The translations under genes were made by a program, and so were the position numbers. Below, piece after piece: positions 1 to 7,598 of a stretch of DNA of 64,000 nt. The notes beneath the pieces are model-generated. The model saw nothing but the letters and a program-made list of their open reading frames with translations, ran no database searches and was not told the DNA's origin. The first letter of the stretch is position 1, and the number at the start of each line of letters is the position of its first letter. The DNA lies in assembly GCF_000024345.1 (NCBI RefSeq), contig NC_013729.1:1240001-1304000 (forward strand), in the 5' to 3' direction. This stretch comes from Kribbella flavida DSM 17836 (GTDB taxonomy: Bacteria > Actinomycetota > Actinomycetes > Propionibacteriales > Kribbellaceae).

Positions 1-621
1 CGGCGCGATCACCTCGGGGTACTTGTCGAACGCGTCGCCGCCGAGCCGCGTCCTGGTCGCGCCGGGAGCCACCGAGTTGACCCGGATCCCGCGCGGGCTG
101 AGCTCCTTGGCGAGGTAGCTGGTGAGCACCATCAGCGCGCCCTTCAGGCTGCCGTACGCCGAGTATCCGGGCGTCAGGCCACTGGGCAGGGCGGAGTTGC
201 TGGTGGTGTTGACGATCGCGCCGCCGTCGGCCAGCAGCGGCAGGAGCCGCTGCGTGAGGAAGTACGGTCCCTTGAACTGCACGCGCAGCAGCTGGTCGAA
301 CAACTCCTCGCTGGTGTCCTCGAACGGCGCCGCCGCCGCGATGCCGGCGTTGTTCACCAGCTGGTCGAACGTGGTCCGGTCCCAGCCGGTCAGGGCCGAG
401 CGGACGGCGTGCACGAACGCGGGGAAGGTCTCGCTGCGGCCGACGTCGAGCGGCAGGGCGACGGCCCGGCCACCGGCCTGCTCGATCTGCGCGGCCGTCT
501 CGAGGCCGCCCTGCTGGTTGCCGTGGTAGGTGAGGATGACCGCCACGCCGCGCCGGCCGAGCTGGACAGCGGTACTGCGGCCGATGCCGGAACTTGCGCC
601 GGTGATAATCGCGATTTGCAT
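1..621 (-). CDS. SDR family oxidoreductase (C-terminus outside window)
   Basis: Short-chain dehydrogenase/reductase, probably a cytosolic NAD(P)-dependent oxidoreductase of unknown substrate. The Rossmann glycine motif TGASSGIG is at residues 7-14, the NNAG motif at 90-93 and the catalytic pair Y156/K160 in YGSLK. The reading frame runs off the left edge after 207 codons, so about 40 C-terminal residues are missing. The ATG at 621 follows a GGAAG-type ribosome binding site. It is divergent from the phosphotransferase gene across a 120-bp spacer. The family assignment is firm; the substrate cannot be told. Confidence 0.9.
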   Translation of the reverse strand, partial: MQIAIITGASSGIGRSTAVQLGRRGVAVILTYHGNQQGGLETAAQIEQAGGRAVALPLDVGRSETFPAFVHAVRSALTGWDRTTFDQLVNNAGIAAAAPFEDTSEELFDQLLRVQFKGPYFLTQRLLPLLADGGAIVNTTSNSALPSGLTPGYSAYGSLKGALMVLTSYLAKELSPRGIRVNSVAPGATRTRLGGDAFDKYPEVIAP

Positions 622-732
622 GATCGTGCTTCCGCCTTCGTCTGGGTGAGTGTTGCTGCTTCCAGTAGATGCTGTGGCGTGTCGGATCAGTAGACGGATT
701 CTCTTCGACTCTTGCCTGATTCTCTCCACTTG

Positions 733-738
733 TAAGTT
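733..738 (+). promoter_or_regulatory. Leaderless-type -10 box for the phosphotransferase gene
   Basis: TAAGTT fits TAnnnT and lies exactly 6 nt before the ATG at 745, so transcription would begin at or next to the start codon. This favours ATG 745 over the in-frame GTGs at 739 and 742. No good -35 is obvious. Confidence 0.5.
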
Positions 739-744
739 GTGGTG

Positions 745-1716
745 ATGTTGCCGTCGGGATTGTCGATGTTGTGGGAGCCGGTCGAGCCGGAAGGGGCGCT
801 GCGGGAGCGGTTCGGGCTCCTGGGGTTCGACGGGGCGTCGGACTGGGTGGCGGAGGTGCTCGCCGAGGTCTGGGGGATCGCGGTCGAGGGGTGCGACCGG
901 GTGGTGATCAGTGATGCCAACGCGATCGTCTGGATGCGGACCGAGCAAGGCCGGTTGGTGGTGAAGTGGTCGCGGGCCGAGCAGAGGTTCGAGGAGCTCG
1001 CGGCATCGGCTCGGCTGCTGGGGGCACTGGCTGCGCGCGGGGTTCCGGTGGCGGCGCCGGTGCCGGCGGTCGACGGCCGGACTCGGGTGGTGCTCGGTGG
1101 TCCGTCGGGGAAGTTGTCGGTGGCGGTGCTGCCGGAGATCGACGGGGACTGGCTCGACGTCGGCGACGAGGCGGCGGTGCACGCGGCCGGCGCGTGCCTC
1201 GCGAGCTTGCACCACGCGCTGGCGGAGTACGCCGACGCCGACCCGGCGGTCAGCCACGGCGCAACCGGTGACTCGGGCGAGGATCTGCGCGAGCGGCTGA
1301 CGAAGTGGTTGGCGACGGACGATCGTGGGGTGACGCTTGCGGCCTCTCAGCGGTTGGCCGCGGCGGTGGCCGCGTTGCCGCCGCTCGATACCCGCGAGCA
1401 ACTGGTGCACAACGACTACCGGGCCGCCAACCTGCTGACCCGCGACTCCGCCGTGGTCGGCATCCTGGACTTCGACGAGATCGCCCGGCAGCACCCGGTG
1501 CACGACCTGGCGAAGGCGTTCGTCTACCTCAGCACCCTGTTCACCGAGTGGAAGCCGACAGCACCCGGCGTACGGCGTACTTTCCTGGCCGGCTACGAGT
1601 CGGTGCGCCGACTCAGCCCGGCCGAACATGCCTGGCTGGAAACCCTGGCCCTGTGGGTGGGAATCCAAGCCGTGCCGACCGGCGACGACCCGGCCGGCTG
1701 GGCGAAAGCGCTCTGA
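745..1716 (+). CDS. Aminoglycoside phosphotransferase (APH)-family kinase
   Basis: Protein-kinase-fold small-molecule phosphotransferase of about 323 residues, the usual length for the APH/choline-kinase family. The catalytic loop HNDYRAAN (residues about 222-229) carries the catalytic Asp and the metal-binding Asn, and ILDFDE (about 238-243) is the DFG-like metal site. The N-terminal lobe contains the VVKWS strand with the ATP-contacting Lys. ATG 745 is chosen because a TAAGTT box lies 6 nt upstream. The substrate is unknown: the family covers antibiotic, homoserine and sugar kinases, and nothing nearby identifies a resistance function. It runs convergently towards the MarR gene. Confidence 0.85.
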   Translation: MLPSGLSMLWEPVEPEGALRERFGLLGFDGASDWVAEVLAEVWGIAVEGCDRVVISDANAIVWMRTEQGRLVVKWSRAEQRFEELAASARLLGALAARGVPVAAPVPAVDGRTRVVLGGPSGKLSVAVLPEIDGDWLDVGDEAAVHAAGACLASLHHALAEYADADPAVSHGATGDSGEDLRERLTKWLATDDRGVTLAASQRLAAAVAALPPLDTREQLVHNDYRAANLLTRDSAVVGILDFDEIARQHPVHDLAKAFVYLSTLFTEWKPTAPGVRRTFLAGYESVRRLSPAEHAWLETLALWVGIQAVPTGDDPAGWAKAL

Positions 1717-1736
1717 CAGCTCGAGCGGCGAAGAAG

Positions 1737-2234
1737 TCAGTCGGGCGGTTCCAGGGCGGCCAGCCAGGTTGTGAGCAGGGCTTCCAGCTGCTCCGACTCC
1801 GACGCGCTGAGGGCGGCCAGGAGGCGTTGCTCGTTGGCCATGTGGGCGGTGAAAGCCTTGTCGATCAGGCGTTTGCCGGCCGGGGTGAGCCGGACCATCC
1901 GGCCGCGGCCGTCGGTGCTGCTGCGCAGCCGGCGGACCAGCCCGGCCTGCTCGAGCCGGTCGACCCTTTTGCTCACCGCGCCGGTGGTGACCATCGTGTG
2001 CAGCGCGATCTCGCCGGGCGCCCGCTCGTACGGCGTACCGGCGCGGCGGAGCGCGGCCAGCACGTCGAACTCACCCTCGGACAGCCCGTACTTCGCGTAG
2101 CCGACGGCCAGCTCCGCGGTCAGGTGCGCCGCGATCCGGTGCAGCCGGCCGATCACTCCCTGCGGGCTTACGTCCAGGTCGGGGCGCTCGGTGTGCCAGG
2201 CGGCCTGGATCCGGTCGACGTGGTCCTCGGTCAC
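1737..2234 (-). CDS. MarR family transcriptional regulator
   Basis: Winged-helix regulator of 165 residues. It has the MarR core: an N-terminal dimer helix, the helix-turn-helix region around LHTMVTTGAVSKRVDRLEQ (about 78-98), and the wing SSTDGRGRMVRLTPAGKRL (about 105-123) with its D-x-R-G turn. The start is GTG 2234, preceded by TAGGCT and a 6-nt spacer, suggesting a leaderless transcript. It is divergent from an EamA exporter gene 41 bp away. Two matching inverted repeats lie between them, so it probably represses both itself and the exporter. The ligand is unknown. Confidence 0.9.
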   Translation of the reverse strand: MTEDHVDRIQAAWHTERPDLDVSPQGVIGRLHRIAAHLTAELAVGYAKYGLSEGEFDVLAALRRAGTPYERAPGEIALHTMVTTGAVSKRVDRLEQAGLVRRLRSSTDGRGRMVRLTPAGKRLIDKAFTAHMANEQRLLAALSASESEQLEALLTTWLAALEPPD

Positions 2235-2240
2235 CGCGTC

Positions 2241-2246
2241 AGCCTA
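2241..2246 (-). promoter_or_regulatory. Leaderless-type -10 box for marR
   Basis: Reading leftward, TAGGCT is followed by 6 nt and the GTG at 2234. It lies 4 bp from the first operator half-site, so a bound repressor would cover it. Confidence 0.5.
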
Positions 2247-2249
2247 TCT

Positions 2250-2282
2250 CTTCCGGGGAAGATATAGTAGTTTCCATGGAAG
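2250..2282. promoter_or_regulatory. Two MarR-type operators in the divergent marR/exporter spacer
   Basis: Two 12-bp inverted repeats share one pattern: CTTCCGGGGAAG at 2250-2261 and TTTCCATGGAAG at 2271-2282. Their centres are 21 bp apart, two helical turns. The second overlaps the exporter start codon. TATAGT (2263-2268), a -10-like box 7 nt before ATG 2276, lies between them. The arrangement fits cooperative repressor binding; which protein binds is inferred from the neighbouring MarR gene. Confidence 0.6.
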
Positions 2283-3160
2283 ACAATCGCCGTCGGTGGT
2301 TGCTGGTGACGGCGATCGCACCGGTTGCCTGGGGCACCAACTACTTCGTCACCCACGAGTACCTGCCGTCCGGTCACCCGCTGTACGGCGCGGTGCTGCG
2401 CGCGCTGCCGGCGGGTCTGTTGCTGCTGGCCTTCGCCCGGAGCAGGCCGCGCGGCGCCTGGTGGTGGCGGTCGGTGGTGCTGGGGATCTGCAACATGGGG
2501 GCGTTCTTCGCGCTGATCTACGTCGCGTCGCAGCTGCTGCCGGTCAGTGTGGCCTCGACGATCATGTCGGCGACGCCGCTGACGATGGCGTTGTTCGCCT
2601 GGATGCTGCTCGGCGCGCGGCCGGCGCCACGGGTGCTGCTCGGCGCCGGTGCGGGCATCGCGGGCGTCTGCCTGATGCTCGGCGGCGGGGTGGAGCGGGT
2701 GAATGCCGGCGGGGTACTGGCCTCGCTGGCGGCGCTGACGATGTCGTCGTGCGGCTACGTGCTGGCGAAGAAGTGGGGATCGGGCGGCGAGCTGATCGCC
2801 ACCACCGCCTGGCAGTTGGTCGCCGGCGGCTTGGTGCTCGTCCCGGTCGCGATCGTGGTCGAGGGAGCACCGCCGTCGCTGGACGCCCAGGCCGTCGCCG
2901 GCTTCGCGTACGTCGGGCTGGTGGCGACCGCGGCGGCGTACCTGGCCTGGTTCACCGGGCTGCGGCATCTCGACGCGGCGACGGTCGGGCTGGTCGGGCT
3001 GCTGAACCCGGTCACCGGCGTGCTGCTGGGCACCACACTGTCCGGTGATCGCCTCAGCTTCGGACAGGTCGTGGGGCTGGTCCTGGTGCTGGGCGGGATC
3101 ACGATGAGCCGACCACGCCGGGCACCACGCCGGGGCACCGTTCCGGAGCCGGTCAGCTGA
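2276..3160 (+). CDS. EamA/DMT-family transporter
   Basis: Inner-membrane permease of 294 residues with about ten hydrophobic helices arranged as two EamA repeats, the normal build of drug/metabolite transporters. The N-terminal repeat begins TAIAPVAWGTNYFVTHEYLP, with the typical P-V-A-W-G-x-N signature, and the second repeat starts near residue 150 (LASLAALTMSSCGYVLAKKW). Such proteins usually export amino acids, metabolites or drugs; the substrate cannot be read from sequence. It is divergent from a MarR regulator, and a likely operator overlaps its start codon, so induction by the exported compound is plausible. The transcript appears leaderless (TATAGT 7 nt before ATG). Confidence 0.88.
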   Translation: MEDNRRRWLLVTAIAPVAWGTNYFVTHEYLPSGHPLYGAVLRALPAGLLLLAFARSRPRGAWWWRSVVLGICNMGAFFALIYVASQLLPVSVASTIMSATPLTMALFAWMLLGARPAPRVLLGAGAGIAGVCLMLGGGVERVNAGGVLASLAALTMSSCGYVLAKKWGSGGELIATTAWQLVAGGLVLVPVAIVVEGAPPSLDAQAVAGFAYVGLVATAAAYLAWFTGLRHLDAATVGLVGLLNPVTGVLLGTTLSGDRLSFGQVVGLVLVLGGITMSRPRRAPRRGTVPEPVS

Positions 3161-3216
3161 CGCGATGCGGGTGCCGGGACCGTACCCAGCTGACGGACCG
3201 TCTCGCTGGTCCGCAG

Positions 3217-3222
3217 TAGGGT
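3217..3222 (+). promoter_or_regulatory. Leaderless-type -10 box for the TrmH gene
   Basis: TAGGGT lies 6 nt before GTG 3229, matching the TAnnnT-N6-start arrangement seen repeatedly here. It supports GTG 3229 as the start. Confidence 0.5.
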
Positions 3223-3228
3223 GGCGCG

Positions 3229-4041
3229 GTGAGTCGGCGGACAGGTGGTGCAGCAGGGAACCGAGCAGGCGGCGGTGCCCGCGACCAGTCAGGTGCCGAC
3301 CGGGCCGAGCTGTCGCCGCGGGACAAGTGGATCACGATCTACGGCCGCAAGCCGGTGCTGGAGGCGCTGAACGACCCCGCCCTGTCGGTGGCGAAAGTCG
3401 TGGTCGCGGACAACGCGGGCGGTGGCTCGCTGGACGAGATCCTGGCCGCCGCGCGCCGGCTCGGGACGCCGGTCGAGCGGGCTTCCTCGACCCGGGTGAA
3501 GTGGCTGGCCGGCAACGGCAAGCAGGACCAGGGCGTGGTCGCCGACGTCGACGCGCCCCGGATGACGCCGCTGCCGAACTTCCTGCGCCAGCGCGGCCGG
3601 CGGCCGACCAAGGTGTTCCTGCTCGACGGCGTGACGAATCCCGGCAACGTCGGCATGATCCTGCGCACCGCCACCGGCGCGGGCTTCGACGGTGTGATCC
3701 TGCCCCGGGCCGGTACGCCGCACGTCGGGCCGCTGGTGATCAAGGCCTCGGCCGGGGTCGCGTTCCAGGCGCCGATCGTGAACGCGCCGACCGCGAAGGG
3801 TGCGGTGGACGCGCTGCGGGCCGCCGGGTACGAGATCTACGGGCTGTCGGCCCGTTCCCAGCGCTCGCTGTTCCGGACCGAGCTGGCGCCGCGGGCGGTG
3901 TTCGTGCTCGGTGGCGAGACGCACGGCATCTCGGTCACCACCGACACCGACCTGCGGATCCCGCTGCACAACGGAGTGGAGTCGCTCAACGTCGCGGTCG
4001 CGGCGGCCGTGGTGGCGTTCGAGGTCGCCAACCGGCGCTGA
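3229..4041 (+). CDS. TrmH/SpoU family RNA 2'-O-methyltransferase
   Basis: SPOUT-fold methyltransferase that uses S-adenosylmethionine to methylate a ribose 2'-OH in rRNA or tRNA. The three SpoU motifs are present: NPGNVGMILRTA (about 138-149), FVLGGETHGIS (about 224-234) and IPLHNGVESLNVAVAAAVV (about 243-261), with the knot-forming Asn-Val segment. An N-terminal substrate-binding domain (about 35-120) precedes them, after a disordered Gly/Ala/Arg-rich stretch of about 30 residues. At 270 residues it has normal length. The exact RNA target is not deducible; actinobacterial members include avilamycin/thiostrepton-type rRNA methylases as well as housekeeping enzymes. It appears monocistronic. 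Confidence 0.88.
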   Translation: MSRRTGGAAGNRAGGGARDQSGADRAELSPRDKWITIYGRKPVLEALNDPALSVAKVVVADNAGGGSLDEILAAARRLGTPVERASSTRVKWLAGNGKQDQGVVADVDAPRMTPLPNFLRQRGRRPTKVFLLDGVTNPGNVGMILRTATGAGFDGVILPRAGTPHVGPLVIKASAGVAFQAPIVNAPTAKGAVDALRAAGYEIYGLSARSQRSLFRTELAPRAVFVLGGETHGISVTTDTDLRIPLHNGVESLNVAVAAAVVAFEVANRR

Positions 4042-4131
4042 ACCCCTGAGTGGTCCAGATCACAGTGTTGACGGCGCATGCGATTCGGGCCGTCGGGTAC
4101 CAAGCGGGGTGCAACACCTCAACGGTGGATT

Positions 4132-4356
4132 TCAGACGCCGGTACGAGTGCGGCCAGTTCGGCGGGCCGGGTCTCGGCCGGCGTCTTTGCCGTCTGGGGT
4201 GAGCGACGGAATCCTGTGCAGGTGCGGGCAGCACGGGCCGCCGCAAAACCGGTAGTGCTTGGGACTGCACCACGGTTTGCACACGACCCGCGCGGCGGGT
4301 GCCTGGTCGACGATGGTCATCCCCACCACTGTCACCCGGGAACCGGCCCACGTCAC
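4132..4356 (-). CDS. Possible small Cys/His-rich protein
   Basis: Weakly supported 74-residue frame, read as the candidate content of the 367-bp gap between the methylase and hydrolase genes. It starts at GTG 4356; an internal ATG at 4320 would give 62 residues. It contains a Cys/His cluster, CKPWCSPKH followed by FCGGPCCPHLH, that could bind zinc. The C-x-P-W-C-x3-H pattern resembles small zinc-ribbon-like actinobacterial proteins, but the rest is basic and low in complexity. It lies 52 bp downstream of the hydrolase on the same strand. There is no clear ribosome binding site, so it may be non-coding. Confidence 0.3.
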   Translation of the reverse strand: MTWAGSRVTVVGMTIVDQAPAARVVCKPWCSPKHYRFCGGPCCPHLHRIPSLTPDGKDAGRDPARRTGRTRTGV

Positions 4357-4408
4357 CGAGGCGCGCCGAGATCGCTACTGTCACGCTCGGTAGCGGAAAG
4401 CGGGTGAC

Positions 4409-5233
4409 CTAGGCGTGGATTCGGCGCAGTACGTCACGCAGAACCACCGCGAACGCCTCGGGCCCCTCGGCGAAACCGGTGTGGTCGCCGGGGAACAGCG
4501 TCGGTTGTACGCCGAGCGCTGCAGCGAGCCGCCGGGAGGTGTGGTCGCAGAGCTGTCCCGACGACTCCTGCCCGATGCCGACCAGCACCTGGATCCCGGC
4601 AGACCGCAGTACGGCGGGGTCGGGCATCCAGTGGGTGCTCGGCCGCAGCTCGTGCTCGAACCAGAACCGCTCGTCCGCTACGGCCCGCGGGTCCCGGTCG
4701 CCGCCGAACATCATCGCCAGCGCCTCGTCCGGGATGGCCAGGTTCGCCTGCGCGAAGAACATCCGCCAGGCACCGAGCACGTCGCCGGCCAGGTAGGTCG
4801 CGCACAGCTGATCGGTTCCGGCGTGCACCGTCGCGGCGTCGTCGAGCAGGCCGACGACCGGCGGCTCGTGCGCGATCACCGCGGTGAGCTGCTCGGGATG
4901 GGCCTGGGCGAGCGCGAGCGCCGAGACCGCGCCGCCGCTGGAGCCGAACACCACCGCCGGTCCGGCGTCGACGTGCGCGATCAGCCGGGACAGGTCGTCG
5001 GCGCGCTGGGCCGGTGTCGAGTCCTGGTCGCGGTCCTCGACCTGGCTCCGGTTGATCGCGCGCGGGTCGGTGGTGAGCACGGTGTGGTCGGCGGCGAGCA
5101 GCTCGGCCAGGGGCGCGAACGAGTCGGCGTCCATCGGCGCTCCGGCCAGGACGACGAGGGGCCCGCTGCCCCGCAGTTCGTAGTACAGGGTGGCACCGGG
5201 AACGGTGAGCGAGGTCTGCGTGATCGTTGTCAT
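4409..5233 (-). CDS. Alpha/beta-hydrolase fold protein
   Basis: Hydrolase of 274 residues with the alpha/beta-fold order: oxyanion strand PLVVLAGAPMDA (about 24-35), nucleophile elbow GSSGG (Ser about 98), acidic residue region near 210-220 and catalytic His in PGDHTGF (about 249). The nucleophile elbow deviates slightly from G-x-S-x-G only in having Ser-Ser. The substrate is unknown. It is divergent from a LysR gene 85 bp away with a shared intergenic region, so the LysR protein may control it. The ATG at 5233 fits the usual N-terminus, which begins with a strand leading into LYYELRGSGP. Confidence 0.88.
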   Translation of the reverse strand: MTTITQTSLTVPGATLYYELRGSGPLVVLAGAPMDADSFAPLAELLAADHTVLTTDPRAINRSQVEDRDQDSTPAQRADDLSRLIAHVDAGPAVVFGSSGGAVSALALAQAHPEQLTAVIAHEPPVVGLLDDAATVHAGTDQLCATYLAGDVLGAWRMFFAQANLAIPDEALAMMFGGDRDPRAVADERFWFEHELRPSTHWMPDPAVLRSAGIQVLVGIGQESSGQLCDHTSRRLAAALGVQPTLFPGDHTGFAEGPEAFAVVLRDVLRRIHA

Positions 5234-5291
5234 GCCATCGACGATCCCGCAGGCACCCGGCGAGACTCCAACACCTCTTGGCCGCCGATCA

Positions 5292-5304
5292 ACACGCCAG
5301 GTGT
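5292..5304. promoter_or_regulatory. Possible LysR-type binding site
   Basis: ACAC-GCCAG-GTGT is a short inverted repeat 14 bp before the LysR start. A second AACACCT at about 5270 faces AGGTGTG here. LysR proteins typically bind such interrupted dyads between themselves and a divergent target gene. This is pattern evidence only. Confidence 0.35.
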
Positions 5305-5318
5305 GTTAACAAGGGGAC

Positions 5319-6257
5319 ATGCCCGACGACCTGGAGATCCGGCTGCTGCGGTACTTCGTCGTCGTGGCGGAGGAGCTGCACTTCAGCCGGGCCGCGCAGA
5401 AGCTGTTCGTCGCGCAGCAGGCGCTCAGCCGGGACATCCAGCGGCTGGAGGAGCGCGCCGGAGTACGACTGCTCGACCGGACCACCCGCCGGGTCACCCT
5501 CACTCCGGCCGGCCTGACGCTGCTGGACCGGGCGCGGCAGCTGCTGGCCCTGCATGACTCGACTGTGCGTGAGCTGCGCGGCGAGGGACGCTCGCTGACG
5601 GTTGACGTGGTCGGGCCCGGTCTGACTCCGTCGCTGGTGCTGGCCGAGGCTCGACGGCTCGCGCCCGGGATCGAGTTCTTCGCCCGGTTCCACACCGGTG
5701 GAGAAGCAGCAGTGCCACACCTGCTGGCCGAGCGGCTCGACGTGAGCTTCGGAAGGGTCACCGAGACCTATGCCGAGCTGGAAGGGCGTGAGGTTCGCCG
5801 GGAACCTCTGGCGGTCTTGCTACCTGCGGAGCACCCGCTGGCAGAGCTGGACGCCGTACCGCTGGCTCAGCTGCACAGTGCCGGGGTGTGCTTCCGTGCT
5901 GGTGATCACGTGACGCCGGGCTGGGAGCACGCCGTACTGCAGCTCCTGGCGCCGTTCGGGGTTGAGGTGGGCGGCGCTCACCCGCATGTGCTCGGCGCTG
6001 ACGAGCTCGCCAAACACCTGCACGACCGCAACGCGCCGATCCTCGCGTTGAGCACCCAGCCGGAGGTGCCGGGTTCCGTACTGCGCCCGGTGGTCGATCC
6101 GGTGCCGCTGTATCCGTGGGCGATGCACTGGCGGCGTAACAGCGATCACCCGGGCCTGATTGCCCTCCACGCCGCAGTCGATCGGCTGGCTGCGGCCAAC
6201 AGTTGGCTCGGCGGTCCGGCCGACGCGTGGTTGCCGCGACCCGAGGCGGACGGGTGA
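5319..6257 (+). CDS. LysR family transcriptional regulator
   Basis: DNA-binding regulator of 312 residues with the LysR winged helix-turn-helix at residues 5-64: LRYFVVVAEELHFSRAAQKL, then AQQALSRDIQRLEERAGVRLLDR and VTLTPAG. The rest is the periplasmic-binding-like effector domain. The start follows an AAGGGG element. Its stop overlaps the start of a MOSC-domain gene (GTGA), so the two are probably co-translated, while the divergent alpha/beta hydrolase is the likely regulated target. The effector is not known. Confidence 0.92.
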   Translation: MPDDLEIRLLRYFVVVAEELHFSRAAQKLFVAQQALSRDIQRLEERAGVRLLDRTTRRVTLTPAGLTLLDRARQLLALHDSTVRELRGEGRSLTVDVVGPGLTPSLVLAEARRLAPGIEFFARFHTGGEAAVPHLLAERLDVSFGRVTETYAELEGREVRREPLAVLLPAEHPLAELDAVPLAQLHSAGVCFRAGDHVTPGWEHAVLQLLAPFGVEVGGAHPHVLGADELAKHLHDRNAPILALSTQPEVPGSVLRPVVDPVPLYPWAMHWRRNSDHPGLIALHAAVDRLAAANSWLGGPADAWLPRPEADG

Positions 6258-6817
6258 CGCCGTACGACGGGCCCGGCATCGTACGGGTGGAGATCGTCGC
6301 CCTGCTGGTGTCACCGGTCCACGCCTACGAGGGCAGACCGGCGGACGGACCGCGGGCCGATCCGCTGGACGGAGTGGTCGACCGGGTCAGCGTCCGGGCC
6401 GGACTGGGGCTGGTCGGCGACCGCTACTTCAACCAGGCCGTGCACCGGAAGGGGGCGGTGACGTTCTTCGCCGCGGAGGCCCTGGACGCGCTGACTGGTG
6501 AGCTGGGGTGGCCGGAGGGGCCTGATCCGCACCTGCTCCGCCGCAACGTCGTACTGCGGGGGTTCCCGGTCGACGAGCTGGCCGCGCGCAGGCTGCCGTC
6601 GGGGGAGCGGGTGGACGGCGCGCGGTTCGCGCTCGACTCGGGTGCCGGGCCGGTGCGGTTCCAGGCGCACCGGCCGGCGAATCCGTGTGCGTGGATGGAC
6701 AGCGTCCTCGGTGCCGGAGCGTTCAAGGGGCTGCGCGGACGGGGTGGGATCCGTTGCGAACCGCTGGACGACGGTCAGCTCAGCCTGGGCCCGGCGAGGC
6801 TGGAACTGCTCGGCTGA
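6254..6817 (+). CDS. MOSC-domain protein
   Basis: MOSC domain (molybdenum cofactor sulfurase C-terminal-like) of about 187 residues, here a stand-alone protein. Recognisable elements are GLVGDRYF (about 49-56), RRNVVLRGFPVDEL (about 96-109) and the conserved Cys in HRPANPCAWMD (about 144). Related stand-alone proteins such as YiiM act on molybdenum-cofactor-dependent detoxification of N-hydroxylated compounds; the assignment here goes only to the domain. GTG 6254 is preferred to the longer frame from 6203 because it overlaps the LysR stop in a GTGA junction, implying translational coupling. Confidence 0.85.
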   Translation: MTPYDGPGIVRVEIVALLVSPVHAYEGRPADGPRADPLDGVVDRVSVRAGLGLVGDRYFNQAVHRKGAVTFFAAEALDALTGELGWPEGPDPHLLRRNVVLRGFPVDELAARRLPSGERVDGARFALDSGAGPVRFQAHRPANPCAWMDSVLGAGAFKGLRGRGGIRCEPLDDGQLSLGPARLELLG

Positions 6818-6852
6818 CCTGGCGTTTTCGGGTGGTTTTCGGTCGGTGGGTC

Positions 6853-6858
6853 TACCTT
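6853..6858 (+). promoter_or_regulatory. Leaderless-type -10 box for the sortase gene
   Basis: TACCTT lies 6 nt before ATG 6865. It supports this internal ATG, which opens a lipoprotein signal peptide, rather than the longer upstream frame. Confidence 0.5.
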
Positions 6859-6864
6859 GCTGAC

Positions 6865-7596
6865 ATGGTGAGGCGGTTGGTGGCTGCAGTGCTGCTGACG
6901 GGGGTGCTGACCGGGTGCTCGGAGGTCACCGAGGACTCGGCCGGTACGCCGCCGACCGCACCCCTCACCACGCCCGCCCCCAGTACGCCGCCCGCTCCGT
7001 CCACCGGCCCCAGCGCGTCGACCAGTCGGCCCACCACGCCGTCGGCCAGGCCGACCACTCAGGCACCGCCTCCGGCACGCGCCTCAACCGTGCAGCGACT
7101 GGCCATCCCAGCCCTCCGCATCAGCAGCCTGCGAGTGGTCGCCTACAACGGCACCGCCGACGACCGGCCGGGCACGGTCATCCAGAACCGTGGCGTCGCC
7201 GCATCACCCCGCGGCCCGCGCGGCGGCGTCGGCCCCGGCGAGATCGGCAACTTCATCGTCACCGCCCACCGCACCACCCACGGCCGCCCGTTCGGGCGAA
7301 TCCCCGCCCTGGATCCCGGCGACCACGTGCTGGTGACGGCCGGCGGCACGGTCTACGACTACGTGATCCAGCAGACGATGACCATCTCGTTCCGGAAACC
7401 GGCCGACCTGGCCAAGCAGAACGCCGCCGTCCCGGGCCGTCCCGGCGTGGTCCCGGCCCGCGCGATGATCACGCTCAGCACCTGCGCCACCCCCGAGGAC
7501 CACGCCCAGGGCAACTACTGGAAGGACGCACTCGGCAACCCCGAGCACCGCATCAACAAGATCGGCACCCTGGTCGCCACCCGCCCCGCGCGCTGA
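6865..7596 (+). CDS. Class E-like sortase with lipoprotein signal
   Basis: Cysteine transpeptidase fold that normally joins surface proteins to cell wall or pilin. The sortase triad is visible: H135 in VTAHRTTHG, C207 in TLSTCATP and R229 in NPEHRINK, spaced as in class E/F actinobacterial sortases. The 243-residue protein begins with a basic hydrophobic signal ending in a lipobox (LLTGVLTGC, C18), followed by a Pro/Thr/Ser-rich linker to about residue 72. Most sortases use an uncleaved N-terminal helix, so a lipid anchor is unusual. No substrate with an LPxTG/LAxTG tail is encoded nearby. The three final bases leave only a 2-bp gap to the convergent gene. Confidence 0.85.
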   Translation: MVRRLVAAVLLTGVLTGCSEVTEDSAGTPPTAPLTTPAPSTPPAPSTGPSASTSRPTTPSARPTTQAPPPARASTVQRLAIPALRISSLRVVAYNGTADDRPGTVIQNRGVAASPRGPRGGVGPGEIGNFIVTAHRTTHGRPFGRIPALDPGDHVLVTAGGTVYDYVIQQTMTISFRKPADLAKQNAAVPGRPGVVPARAMITLSTCATPEDHAQGNYWKDALGNPEHRINKIGTLVATRPAR

Positions 7597-7598
7597 GC

